64,000 bases of DNA. Source: Paenibacillus tengchongensis (lineage in GTDB: Bacteria; Bacillota; Bacilli; Paenibacillales; Paenibacillaceae). The notes beneath the pieces are model-generated. The model worked only from the letters and a program-made list of their open reading frames with translations, searched no databases and was not told where the DNA came from. Of this stretch, positions 15,546-23,786 are shown in pieces (positions within the stretch are counted from its first letter, which is position 1; every line of letters starts with the position of its first letter). The stretch lies in assembly GCF_008973665.1 (NCBI RefSeq), contig NZ_WACP01000017.1, positions 1 to 64,000 of the forward strand, read 5' to 3'. Made by a program: the position numbers and the translations under genes.

Positions 15546-15778
15546 TTATAACAAATTATTCATGGGTATGCGCTAACGGAAGAAACACAGGTCCTGCTGC
15601 GGCAGAGAGTAAGACTGTGCATGTCATGAATACCTGTATAGATTAACGGGTTTATTTTGTTGAGCGTTGTGGAATTTACAATACAACAGAATATTTGCTT
15701 ATTCTCTACAGCATGCCGCACGGCACGTTTCTTTCCTTATGCCGCCCACATTTCAATCATTGGACGGAGGAATTTATA

Positions 15779-17611
15779 ATGTGTGGTATCGTAGGATATA
15801 TTGGTAATCAGAATTCTCAGGGCATCCTGGTAGAGGGCTTGAAGAAGCTGGAGTACCGCGGCTATGATTCGGCGGGTATTGCCGTATTCACGAAGGACGG
15901 TCTGCAGGTTGTTAAGGCACAGGGCCGCATGGCGAACCTGGAGTCGAGACTGGAAGCCACTCCGCTGAACGGAAGCGCCGGTATTGGACACACCCGCTGG
16001 GCGACTCACGGCAAGCCATCCGATGAGAACTCCCATCCGCACACCGACAACAGCCATAAATTCTCGGTTGTGCATAACGGGATTGTCGAGAACTACCTGG
16101 AACTGAAGGAAGAGCTGATTGCCGGGGGAGCGATTTTTACTTCCGAGACGGATACGGAGGTTATTTCCCACCTGATCGCCCGCGAATATGAAGGTGATAT
16201 CGTTAAGGCTGTGCAAAAAGCGATCTCTCACATGCGCGGAGCATTCGCCCTGGGCGTGCTGACCGAGCATGAGCCGGATAAGCTGGTAGCTGTGCGTCAG
16301 GCCAGCCCGCTGATTATCGGTCTTGGCGATGGTGAAAACTTTATCGGGTCGGATATTCCGGCACTGCTGGAATATACCCGTAACGTATATATTTTGAACG
16401 ACGGCGAAATGGCAGTGTTGACACGGGATGCTGTCGAACTGATGACGATTGAAGGCAACTTTATTTCTCGGGAAATGATTACTGTCGATTGGGATGCTGT
16501 TACCGCAGAAAAAGGCGGTTATGAGCACTTCATGCTGAAAGAGATCCACGAGCAGCCAAAGGCTTACCGCGATACCATGCGCGGCCGCATCAATGCCGAA
16601 GGCACCAAGGTCATTCTGCCTGAGCTCAATCTGACTGTTGAACAGATCAAGAACATTCGTAACATCCAGATCGTTGCTTGCGGTACGGCATACAACGCCG
16701 GCCTTGTCGGACGTAACTTGATCGAGTCGCTGGTTCGCATTCCGGTAGAGAACGATATTGCTTCCGAATACCGCTACCGTTCGCCGATCGTTACGCCGGA
16801 AACTCTGGTTATCGTAGTCAGCCAATCCGGTGAAACTGCCGATACACTGGCTGCATTGCGTGAAGGTCAGGCCAACGGCGCCCATGTATTGGCCATCACT
16901 AACGTGGTGGGCAGCTCCATCGCCCGCGAAGCCAATGACGTTCTGGTAACTCTGGCTGGTCCAGAAATTGCTGTAGCATCCACCAAGGCTTACACTTCGC
17001 AGATTATTGCGTTCACGCTGCTTGGCCTGTACATGGCTGAAGTACGCGGAACGCAGACTGACGAACAGGTTGCCGAGATTCTGGCAGCTATGGATTCCCT
17101 GCCTGAGCAGGTAGAAGAAATCCTGGCCCAGAAGGATGCCATCAAGACCTATGCGGAGCAAATCTCCAGCCACAAGCACCTGTTCTTCATCGGCCGCGGC
17201 GTAGACTACGCAGTAGCCCAGGAAGGCTCGCTGAAGCTGAAGGAAATCTCCTACATTCACTCTGAAGCCTATGCTGCAGGTGAACTGAAGCACGGTACGC
17301 TGGCACTGATCGAAGAAGGCGTTCCAGTGATCGCTCTGGCGACTCAGGAATCCGTACTGGAGAAGACCGTCAGCAACATCAAAGAAGTGAAAGCCCGCGG
17401 CGCAGACGTGCTGGCCATCACTCACGAAGAGCATGTCACCGACCTTCTGAAGTCCGTTGACCAGGCCTTCGTGATCCCTAAGACCCTGCCGCTGCTGACT
17501 TCCGCGTTGTCCGTAGTTGTTACCCAATTGCTGGCTTACTATGCTTCGCTGGCGCTGGGTCATGACGTGGATAAACCACGGAATCTGGCGAAGAGTGTAA
17601 CGGTGGAGTAG
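15779..17611 (+). CDS. glmS: Glutamine-fructose-6-phosphate aminotransferase
   Basis: 610 aa. It makes glucosamine-6-P from fructose-6-P and glutamine, the entry into UDP-GlcNAc. The start is the ATG at 15779 after GGACGGAGG, because the glutaminase needs Cys2 as N-terminal nucleophile (MCGIVGYIG). The frame is open further upstream but that part is not protein. Residues 2-~220 are the class II glutaminase domain (GHTRWATHG); two SIS sugar-isomerase domains follow (SQSGETADT, EASTKAYTSQ-type motifs), and it ends in KSVTVE. It is controlled by the upstream ribozyme. Confidence 0.97.
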   Translation: MCGIVGYIGNQNSQGILVEGLKKLEYRGYDSAGIAVFTKDGLQVVKAQGRMANLESRLEATPLNGSAGIGHTRWATHGKPSDENSHPHTDNSHKFSVVHNGIVENYLELKEELIAGGAIFTSETDTEVISHLIAREYEGDIVKAVQKAISHMRGAFALGVLTEHEPDKLVAVRQASPLIIGLGDGENFIGSDIPALLEYTRNVYILNDGEMAVLTRDAVELMTIEGNFISREMITVDWDAVTAEKGGYEHFMLKEIHEQPKAYRDTMRGRINAEGTKVILPELNLTVEQIKNIRNIQIVACGTAYNAGLVGRNLIESLVRIPVENDIASEYRYRSPIVTPETLVIVVSQSGETADTLAALREGQANGAHVLAITNVVGSSIAREANDVLVTLAGPEIAVASTKAYTSQIIAFTLLGLYMAEVRGTQTDEQVAEILAAMDSLPEQVEEILAQKDAIKTYAEQISSHKHLFFIGRGVDYAVAQEGSLKLKEISYIHSEAYAAGELKHGTLALIEEGVPVIALATQESVLEKTVSNIKEVKARGADVLAITHEEHVTDLLKSVDQAFVIPKTLPLLTSALSVVVTQLLAYYASLALGHDVDKPRNLAKSVTVE

Positions 17612-17650
17612 GGATTGGTTTGGTTGAAACTTTTGTTGTTAGAAGAAAAT

Positions 17651-17700
17651 AAAGTATTAGACTGAAAAATAAAGTATTAGACTCGGAAAAGTATTAGACT
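17651..17700 (+). repeat. Three short direct repeats
   Basis: AAAGTATTAGACT occurs at 17651-17663, 17671-17683 and 17688-17700. It lies between the glmS stop and its terminator. No function visible; probably a local duplication. Confidence 0.8.
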
Positions 17701-17742
17701 TTGCTATTAGCTTAATCTCAGACGTAGTGCCAAAAACACAAC

Positions 17743-17779
17743 GGCAGCCGGTCACTAAAAGTGGACGGCTGCCTTTTTT
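17743..17779 (+). terminator. glmS terminator
   Basis: GGCAGCCG/CGGCTGCC stem with partial inner pairing, then six T. The rest of 17780-18010 is AT-rich and holds no gene. Confidence 0.92.
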
Positions 17780-18010
17780 CAACTAACGGGCAGGTTTGTT
17801 CAAACAACATCTCAAAATTCTGAGGTATTGCCTCTGAGTTAGTAGAACATCTTTGTGTATGAGGTCTGGTCAACAAACCATTCTTTTCGGATAGCCCCCC
17901 TTAAAAAAACAGTATATAATTAACTTTAATAAGAAACTAATGATTGTTCCGTTATAAATTTTGTCCTACTCATGGCTTTTTCCAAAATTCAAATCAAGGA
18001 GAAAAGCTAA

Positions 18011-19246
18011 ATGAACTATAACTATAGAGCTGCTTTTTCGCAGACGGATATTACCCCGGATTTTCCTGTAGAAATGATTGGCCGTTCGCGTGAGAAGAAT
18101 AAAGTAAACGGTATTCATTATCCCTTGAAAGCACAAATAGTACTGTTTGAACATCAAAATGACCGCTATTGCTTGATTGCCATAGATAGCTTAGGCTTTA
18201 TCACAGCTCTATCAAATGAATTACGGAAAAGGGTTGCAGAAGCATTAGACACTACTGCCACTAATGTTATGCTCAATTTTTCCCATACCCACTCGGCACC
18301 TGATCCTTTGTCGCCGCTTAATGGACAAAAGTATTATTCGCTCTTATGTGACAGAGTGATTTCCTGTATAACAAATGCGCTAGTAAATTTACAGCCATGC
18401 CTCGTCTCCTGGGCAGTTGGCGAAACAGATATAGGTGAAAACCGGCGGGATGGGTGCAGCGTTGTGGATAAGCGCCTTGGAGCATTGCAAATTGTTAATG
18501 CTACTACTCAAAAATCGATTGTAATGCTATTACGGGTTTGTGCTCATGCCAATATCTTAATGAGCCATAGCAACAAACTGTCAAGCGACTATTTCGGTGC
18601 GACGCGGGAAAAGATTGCAGAACACTACGGTTGTCCAATTATGATGATACAAGGTGCTGCAGGAAACATTAAGCCTGTTGGTGTTGATAAAATTGATGGC
18701 GGCACTACATCCGATGTTGAACGAATAGCAGATGAGCTTCTGCAATCTGCGACAAAACTTCGATTTTCCCCAAAAAAAATAACACGTTTGCATATGGTGG
18801 AAACAGAGATTGAAATGTACTCTGATGTTCCAGAAGTTGATGAAGCAAGACAAATTGCGGAAAAATCAGGCTTGGATGCGACAGGTTGGCTTAGTGAATG
18901 TGAACAGTTAAGAAACGCCGGGATAACCACTCAAACGCAGAACCGTACCATCCATTTTCTATTGTTGAATGAGGGCAGCCTGTGTGGTGTGTCAGATGAA
19001 ATTTTCTGTGAGCTTTCGCTTGCGGTTACGGAACAAACAGACAATCCTCTTTTATTTTTCAATGGGTATACCAATGGCTGCACGGGGTATCTTCCGAATA
19101 GAGAAGAATGGATAAAAGGCGGCTATGAAACTCATGGCAGCTATTTAATCTACTATATATTTCACGGCCATGTCATGCCTTTTCGAGCAGATACAGCAAA
19201 AAGACTTGTAAGAACAGTAGTTGATGTATGGAAGAAAAGTAATTAG
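18011..19246 (+). CDS. Neutral/alkaline ceramidase-like hydrolase
   Basis: 411 aa. It resembles the catalytic domain of neutral ceramidases, zinc amidases that cut N-acyl sphingosine. Visible motifs are NFSHTHSAP (His92, His94), CAHANIL, MIQGAAGNIKP and FNGYTNGCTGYLP. It is much shorter than eukaryotic and Pseudomonas ceramidases, and lacks a secretion signal and C-terminal domain. The real substrate may be another N-acyl amide; many Bacillota have such short paralogues of unknown role. The AT-richer codon use differs from the genes before glmS and suggests acquisition by transfer. The ATG follows AAGGAGAAAAG. Confidence 0.8.
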   Translation: MNYNYRAAFSQTDITPDFPVEMIGRSREKNKVNGIHYPLKAQIVLFEHQNDRYCLIAIDSLGFITALSNELRKRVAEALDTTATNVMLNFSHTHSAPDPLSPLNGQKYYSLLCDRVISCITNALVNLQPCLVSWAVGETDIGENRRDGCSVVDKRLGALQIVNATTQKSIVMLLRVCAHANILMSHSNKLSSDYFGATREKIAEHYGCPIMMIQGAAGNIKPVGVDKIDGGTTSDVERIADELLQSATKLRFSPKKITRLHMVETEIEMYSDVPEVDEARQIAEKSGLDATGWLSECEQLRNAGITTQTQNRTIHFLLLNEGSLCGVSDEIFCELSLAVTEQTDNPLLFFNGYTNGCTGYLPNREEWIKGGYETHGSYLIYYIFHGHVMPFRADTAKRLVRTVVDVWKKSN

Positions 19247-19280
19247 CTACAGGAACATAAAACTGACAGCAGAAAAATAA

Positions 19281-19311
19281 AGCACTCGAGATAACTTCGT
19301 GTGCTTTTTTT
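19281..19311 (+). terminator. Terminator after the ceramidase-like gene
   Basis: AGCAC-T-CGA / TCG-T-GTGCT stem and seven T. Confidence 0.85.
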
Positions 19312-19443
19312 CGTATGTGACTTGATAAATCCCTTAAATGTGCCGTGTGTAGAAAGAAGAAACGTAGTATTACTGTTAGGTTTGAATGCACAATCTGATT
19401 TTATTGAAAAAATGAACGAGTATTTATTACAATTTTCACAGCA

Positions 19444-20033
19444 ATGGTTGTTTTATTAACTACTCAAATCTTATTTTTTGTTGTTGTAGCTCTGATAGAG
19501 CTCACTAAATTTATAAAGAAAGATACAGAGTTTAATAGGCTCAAGCCTAAACATCAGGGCGTTGCATTGATTTTTTTGCTTACGTAAACGTGATTGAACA
19601 TAGTGAATTAAAAAATGTACGATATCATATATTTTGCAATAGGCATAAATTATTCGCTCCCAATGTCAGGAACACTTGGCGAATTACAAGATCTAATAAA
19701 TGTGAACTATTACTTAAGAACTGTACAAATAATCCACATACTTTCAGCAAAATTACTAGAACTAATTTTTATCGGCTTTATTATTTCAAAGATAACAAAG
19801 CTATTGGAGAAAATAGAGATGAATTCTATGTCTATTATAATAACCGGGAAAGTAAGCACGGAGTAGAGAATATAGTGTATTACCTCATAGAAGGAATTGT
19901 AGAAAAATTACAGCATGAAATACAGAATGGCGATGATATTGTCTACAACGCTGATTTAAAAGATATACTAGAATTTATTTCAGAAAATTCAACGCCAAAG
20001 GTTACGATTGAGGTTATTGAACTTATCCTATAA
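19444..20033 (+). pseudogene. Decayed two-helix, channel-like membrane gene
   Basis: One frame gives a membrane helix (VVLLTTQILFFVVVALIEL, from 19444), hits three stops within 25 bases (19585, 19591, 19609), then opens again. It then reads YDIIYFAIGINYSLPMSG and a second helix (LLELIFIGFIISKI). Helix, re-entrant-like loop, helix resembles two-TM ion channels. A second frame is open over 19590-20033 and its last ~60 residues look protein-like (GIVEKLQHEIQNGDDIVYNA), so more than one frame change may be present. The region is very AT-rich. Assignment as a channel is tentative. Confidence 0.4.
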
Positions 20034-20138
20034 TAATGCTCTGAACTGAAAAATAAACTGACAAGGGTATGAAACATCCAAATTCGCAAAGGCATGATAA
20101 AATGAAGCTTGAAGATATTTACAAACAAGGGGTGAGTG

Positions 20139-20603
20139 ATGGTGCTGGTTCGCTTGGCCACGGTTGAGGATATTCCTCAGCTTGTTCAGATGCGTTGGGA
20201 CTTTTCCGAAGAGGAACGTATGGATGCTGCGGTTAAATTCGAGGAATTTGAGCAGGTGTGCAGCGATTTTCTGGTAAAAGCAATCCAAAGCGGAGATTGG
20301 TACATTTGGGTTGCAGAAATGGATGGAAGTCTTGTCTCACATATGTACCTGCAATTAATACATAAGGTTCCGCGTCCGGGGAAATCTCCAGATCCTTACT
20401 ACGGTTACGTTACGAATGTGTATACTCGCCCGGCTTTCAGGAATTTAGGAATCGGATCACAAATTCATAAGGCTATGGAAAAGTGGTCAATAGAGAATGA
20501 GGCCGAGTTTCTTATCCTTTGGCCAAGCAGCGAGAGCGTAAAGTTTTATTCCAAAAATGGGTTTTCCCGATGTGAAGAAGCTATGGAAAAGCACTGGGAT
20601 TGA
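20139..20603 (+). CDS. GNAT family N-acetyltransferase
   Basis: 154 aa from ATG 20139 behind AAGGGGTGAG (the GTG at 20136 overlaps the binding site). The acetyl-CoA binding motif A is seen as RPAFRNLGIGSQIHKAMEKW (R-x2-G-x-G type), followed by a motif B ending in VKFYSKNGFSR. Standard single-domain GNAT of unknown acceptor. The stop abuts the next gene at 20621, so the two may be co-transcribed. Confidence 0.88.
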   Translation: MVLVRLATVEDIPQLVQMRWDFSEEERMDAAVKFEEFEQVCSDFLVKAIQSGDWYIWVAEMDGSLVSHMYLQLIHKVPRPGKSPDPYYGYVTNVYTRPAFRNLGIGSQIHKAMEKWSIENEAEFLILWPSSESVKFYSKNGFSRCEEAMEKHWD

Positions 20604-20620
20604 GCGGAAAGGACAAAGCG

Positions 20621-21049
20621 ATGATAGATAAAAAGGCAAAGCCATTGCTTCAGTTTTTATTATTTTTCTCACTGTTAATGACTTTTTCTTTCTCCGTTCA
20701 AGTACTCGTAAGCACAGCGCTGGATAAGCCTTATTGGCTAATCGCGTTACAACTATCGTTAACCCTGATATGTGTTGTTCCTGTGGTGGTAATTTCTCTG
20801 GATCTGGCGAAGCGGGATTATGTAACTCTTCAAGGGCGTGTAAAATCTAAGGTCCGGAATGTAGTTATAGTTACGGTTGATAGCGGTAAGGATAGAAAGT
20901 TCGCCTTTAAGACTGAACTAATGAAGGACATCAGCGAAGATCACGATGTTGAAATCCAATATTACAGAAGAACCAAAGGAGTAATAAGTATAAAGAGTAT
21001 AAATAAGAACCAGGAAAGCGTACAGCTAGGAGAGGGAATAAACGTGTAA
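20621..21049 (+). CDS. Hypothetical membrane protein
   Basis: 142 aa from ATG 20621 behind GGAAAGGACA (an upstream TTG at 20600 overlaps the previous gene). Two N-terminal membrane helices (~9-30 and 38-60) form a hairpin. A soluble beta-rich part of ~75 residues follows (VTLQGRVKSKVRNVVIVTVD). This is the layout of small membrane-anchored OB- or PH-like domains. No family recognised. It sits between a GNAT gene and a lipoprotein gene on the same strand. Confidence 0.6.
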   Translation: MIDKKAKPLLQFLLFFSLLMTFSFSVQVLVSTALDKPYWLIALQLSLTLICVVPVVVISLDLAKRDYVTLQGRVKSKVRNVVIVTVDSGKDRKFAFKTELMKDISEDHDVEIQYYRRTKGVISIKSINKNQESVQLGEGINV

Positions 21050-21065
21050 CGAGAAGGAGTGGGCA

Positions 21066-21539
21066 ATGAAGAAGCTTCCTTTTGCTTTATTAATTTTGAT
21101 TATTTTAATTAGTGGGTGCAGCAATAATGAAAATGCGAATAGAGGGTTGCCTATCCTCAATGATTTCAGGGAACCGGTCAGGTTTCCCTTTGAAGTTAAT
21201 GAAGTACGTACGGAGATAGAGGTTTATGACCGGGTCTCGCTTCAGCAATATGTTTTTCATTATAAAAACATGCAGACTACGCAGGAAATCAGGTACATCC
21301 TGAGCAAGACTTTTGATGAACCGGAGAGAGTATCCAAGACAGGCAAGGAAGCCGTCGCACTTGAGAATGGACAACAAGCTTTTTACGACGAGGACGAGAC
21401 AAGCCAATCGATCTGGTGGGAACGCGATGATGGATTCTTGGCCCGGTATTTTTATTATGTGAATGGAAATCGCGATCCGTTAGGGGACTATAAATTAAAG
21501 GTGTCCGAGTTGACCGACTTGGTAGATCAGGTTCAATAG
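21066..21539 (+). CDS. Putative lipoprotein
   Basis: 157 aa. The type II signal peptide has a clear lipobox (LISGC, Cys18), so the protein is anchored outside the membrane. The mature part is acidic and aromatic (SIWWERDDGFLARYFYYVNG) with no recognised domain. The ATG follows GAAGGAGTGGGC, 16 bases after the previous gene, so it is probably in one operon with 20139-21049. Confidence 0.75.
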   Translation: MKKLPFALLILIILISGCSNNENANRGLPILNDFREPVRFPFEVNEVRTEIEVYDRVSLQQYVFHYKNMQTTQEIRYILSKTFDEPERVSKTGKEAVALENGQQAFYDEDETSQSIWWERDDGFLARYFYYVNGNRDPLGDYKLKVSELTDLVDQVQ

Positions 21540-21564
21540 TTTCAAGTGGACAGGAGCGGAAACG

Positions 21565-22014
21565 GTGAGACTTGTTGATGTGACAAAAGAAAACTGGCTG
21601 AGCGTGATCCTTTTGACTACGAATATGGATAATCAGCACACACTGGGTGAGGAATTTGTCGCTTCCAATGCTTATTCAATTATTGAATCCTTCTATGAAG
21701 GGAATTGGACGATAAAGGCAATTGAGCATGGTAGTGATCTGATTGGCTTTGCCATGTACGGTATCCCGGAAGGAAGTGCTTCCTATGAACTCTGCAGATT
21801 TATGATTGACAGAAAGTTTCAGGGACGAGGTTACGGTAAGCAGGCATTGGCTTTAATTATCGATGAAATGGTGAAGCATTTTGGCTGCAAGGAGATCTGT
21901 TTGTCTACTGATCCGGCGAATGCCAAAGGAAAGCATATTTATGAGAGCTTAGGGTTCACAAGTACGGGACAGCTGCAGGATGATGAAGAAGTATACATAT
22001 TGAAAATACAGTGA
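21565..22014 (+). CDS. GNAT acetyltransferase, spermine/spermidine type
   Basis: 149 aa from GTG behind GGAGCGG. The GNAT motif A is RKFQGRGYGKQALALIIDEM, and the C-terminal ANAKGKHIYESLGFTSTGQL is the typical end of the fold. The N-terminus (VTKENWLSVILL) and the YELCRFMID stretch resemble the Blt/BltD and PaiA polyamine acetyltransferases of Bacillus. Substrate not proven. Last gene of the AT-richer patch. Confidence 0.82.
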   Translation: MRLVDVTKENWLSVILLTTNMDNQHTLGEEFVASNAYSIIESFYEGNWTIKAIEHGSDLIGFAMYGIPEGSASYELCRFMIDRKFQGRGYGKQALALIIDEMVKHFGCKEICLSTDPANAKGKHIYESLGFTSTGQLQDDEEVYILKIQ

Positions 22015-22058
22015 CCCCGGTTGAATATTTTGCCGGTCTTGGTTCAACAATATACTTG

Positions 22059-22075
22059 GCCTGTATGCTACAGGC
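22059..22075. promoter_or_regulatory. Perfect inverted repeat upstream of the coat gene
   Basis: GCCTGTA-TGC-TACAGGC, 45 bases before the coat-protein start. It could be a regulator site or a weak hairpin of the preceding gene; no T-run follows. Confidence 0.45.
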
Positions 22076-22119
22076 AGGACACACCAATTCCGTCAAGATG
22101 AACCTAGGAGGATCAATAC

Positions 22120-22731
22120 ATGCAATTTGAGCAGCATCACAACATTGAGACAGGCGCTATTCCGCAGCAGCTGAACCACGGGGCCCATGAGGTACTGGAT
22201 GTCCATGAAGTGCTGGGCGGCGCCATCAACACGTTGAATACGTACACCATGCTGGGGCAATATGTGCAGGACCCTGAGCTCCGCAGCATTATTGAGCGCC
22301 AAAAGCAATTTATGACCGATGAGTACAACACAACGGTAGAGTGCTTCCAGACAGGACAAGATCCTGCAGTGCCTACGCAAAGCTACAAAATGGCGGAAGG
22401 CAATGACTTCACGTATGGCTTGAAGCCTACTCAGCCTAAACAGCCGATTCAATCCGCAGCACAAATCAATGACGAAGTGATCTCCTGTAATCTGCTCTAT
22501 GCCGTAAAGGGCGGCGCAACGGCCAAAACAATGGCTGCCCTGGAATCCACAAATCCGGTGGTGCGCCGTGTTCTTGCAGACTCTCTGCCCAACTGCATCG
22601 AAATGGCCTATGAAATCTCACTGTACCAGAATAAGCATGGATATTATCAGGTGCCGCAGCTGGCCCAGCAAGATATGCAGCAGATTCAGAACGGGTATGC
22701 CCCGGTGTCCGCGCTGCCGCCGCTTCACTAG
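22120..22731 (+). CDS. CotF-like spore coat protein
   Basis: 203 aa with the coat-F domain twice in outline: residues ~20-80 (DVHEVLGGAINTLNTYTMLG and following helices) and ~112-175 (DEVISCNLLYAVKGGATAKT). The repeated long helices give a four-helix ferritin-like bundle, as in CotF. Expected in the spore coat. The ATG follows CCTAGGAGGATC. No clear sporulation-sigma promoter was identified; an inverted repeat lies upstream. Confidence 0.85.
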   Translation: MQFEQHHNIETGAIPQQLNHGAHEVLDVHEVLGGAINTLNTYTMLGQYVQDPELRSIIERQKQFMTDEYNTTVECFQTGQDPAVPTQSYKMAEGNDFTYGLKPTQPKQPIQSAAQINDEVISCNLLYAVKGGATAKTMAALESTNPVVRRVLADSLPNCIEMAYEISLYQNKHGYYQVPQLAQQDMQQIQNGYAPVSALPPLH

Positions 22732-22748
22732 GATGCATTTAAAAGAAG

Positions 22749-22775
22749 GAACACCATGGCGGTGTTCTTTTTTTT
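22749..22775. terminator. Terminator between convergent genes
   Basis: GAACACC-ATGGC-GGTGTTC stem with eight T on the plus side. It ends the coat gene; the AraC-type gene converges from the right. Confidence 0.88.
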
Positions 22776-22802
22776 GTACGGAAAAGCCTGGCTCAGTGCG
22801 GC

Positions 22803-23672
22803 CTAATCATAATAAACCGCATGATACGGGAACTCCAGCTTCCTCATCCGGTATTCCTTGGGGGTCATGGACATGTATTGCAGGAACACTTTGCCGAAGT
22901 AGCTCGGGCTGTCGAAGCCGCATTGCCGGCCGACTTCCTGGACGGGAAGGTCGGTGGTCCGCAGCAGGGCAAGCGCGGCTTCAATCCGCCGGTCCCGCAA
23001 ATAGGCGAGGGGAGAGGTCTGCCCGGAGCGCTGAAACAGCCGGCACAGGTGATATTTATTGATCCCGCAGTGCTCGGACAGCAGATCCAGAGTAACTGGA
23101 CTAGCGTAGTGCTCCTTCATATATAGCTTGGCCCGTTGAATCACCGTGCTGGAATGGGGGCTGATGTCCTTGACGGACTCCCTGCTGGTCTGCACCAGCG
23201 AGAGCAGCCAGTTATAGACCATGGCTGATAAGCGGTACTTGTCGGTAATCTTCTCCTGCGCAATCTTGCCGAGAAGCTCCAGCAGCCCGGTAATCACCGG
23301 AGAATCAGGCGCCCTCTGAATGACGGGTCCTTCCTGCTCTATGACCAGCTCCCAGATGCGGTCCGCCTCGTGGCCCCGCAGGTTCAGCCAGAGCACCTCC
23401 CAGGGCTCCTCCTGCTCCTCATAATAGTATCTGTGCTTACTGGGGACCTTCACCAGAAAGCCTGTACCCTTGGGCAAAGGGAAGGTCCGCTGTTCCACCT
23501 CTATGAACCCCTGACCGCTGAGCGTATATTGAAAAATAACATGCCCGGAGTCCGGACGCGTATCCCCGGCAAAGCTGTATTCCGGGCTTGTAATGGTTTG
23601 CCGGCCGATCGAGTCCAGCGTCAAGATTGATGTATCTTCATTACGAAAGGCAAAGGAAGATGGCCCAGACAT
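22803..23672 (-). CDS. AraC-family transcriptional regulator
   Basis: 289 aa from ATG 23672 behind GAAGGAGAG. Residues ~30-110 are a cupin-type sugar-sensing domain (AraC_binding, with VIFQYTLSGQGFIEV). Residues ~185-285 are the double helix-turn-helix AraC DNA-binding domain (LDLLSEHCGINKYHLCRLFQ and CGFDSPSYFGKVF). It is divergent from the GH31 gene at 23787 with 114 bases between starts. It most likely senses a sugar and controls that enzyme. Confidence 0.9.
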   Translation of the reverse strand: MSGPSSFAFRNEDTSILTLDSIGRQTITSPEYSFAGDTRPDSGHVIFQYTLSGQGFIEVEQRTFPLPKGTGFLVKVPSKHRYYYEEQEEPWEVLWLNLRGHEADRIWELVIEQEGPVIQRAPDSPVITGLLELLGKIAQEKITDKYRLSAMVYNWLLSLVQTSRESVKDISPHSSTVIQRAKLYMKEHYASPVTLDLLSEHCGINKYHLCRLFQRSGQTSPLAYLRDRRIEAALALLRTTDLPVQEVGRQCGFDSPSYFGKVFLQYMSMTPKEYRMRKLEFPYHAVYYD

Positions 23673-23710
23673 ATATCGCTCTCCTTCAGACAAAAAGTCA
23701 ATTTTGTTAT

Positions 23711-23739
23711 ATTATAGCGCACAACGTTTAGATTGTCCC
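23711..23739 (-). promoter_or_regulatory. Promoter of the AraC-type gene
   Basis: On the minus strand GGGACA, 17 bp, TATAAT (plus-strand positions 23734-23739 and 23711-23716), ~40 bases before the start codon. Confidence 0.65.
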
Positions 23740-23786
23740 AGCTGCCCTGCAGCGGTAAGATCGTGGTAGGATAAGGAGTGAATGAG

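Noticed and set aside
15431..15646. 71-codon open frame upstream of glmS
   Set aside because: It lies inside the glmS ribozyme, whose conserved sequence explains the region.
15737..17563. 608-codon open frame on the minus strand of glmS
   Set aside because: Shadow of glmS in the reverse frame; composition unlike a protein and no start signals.
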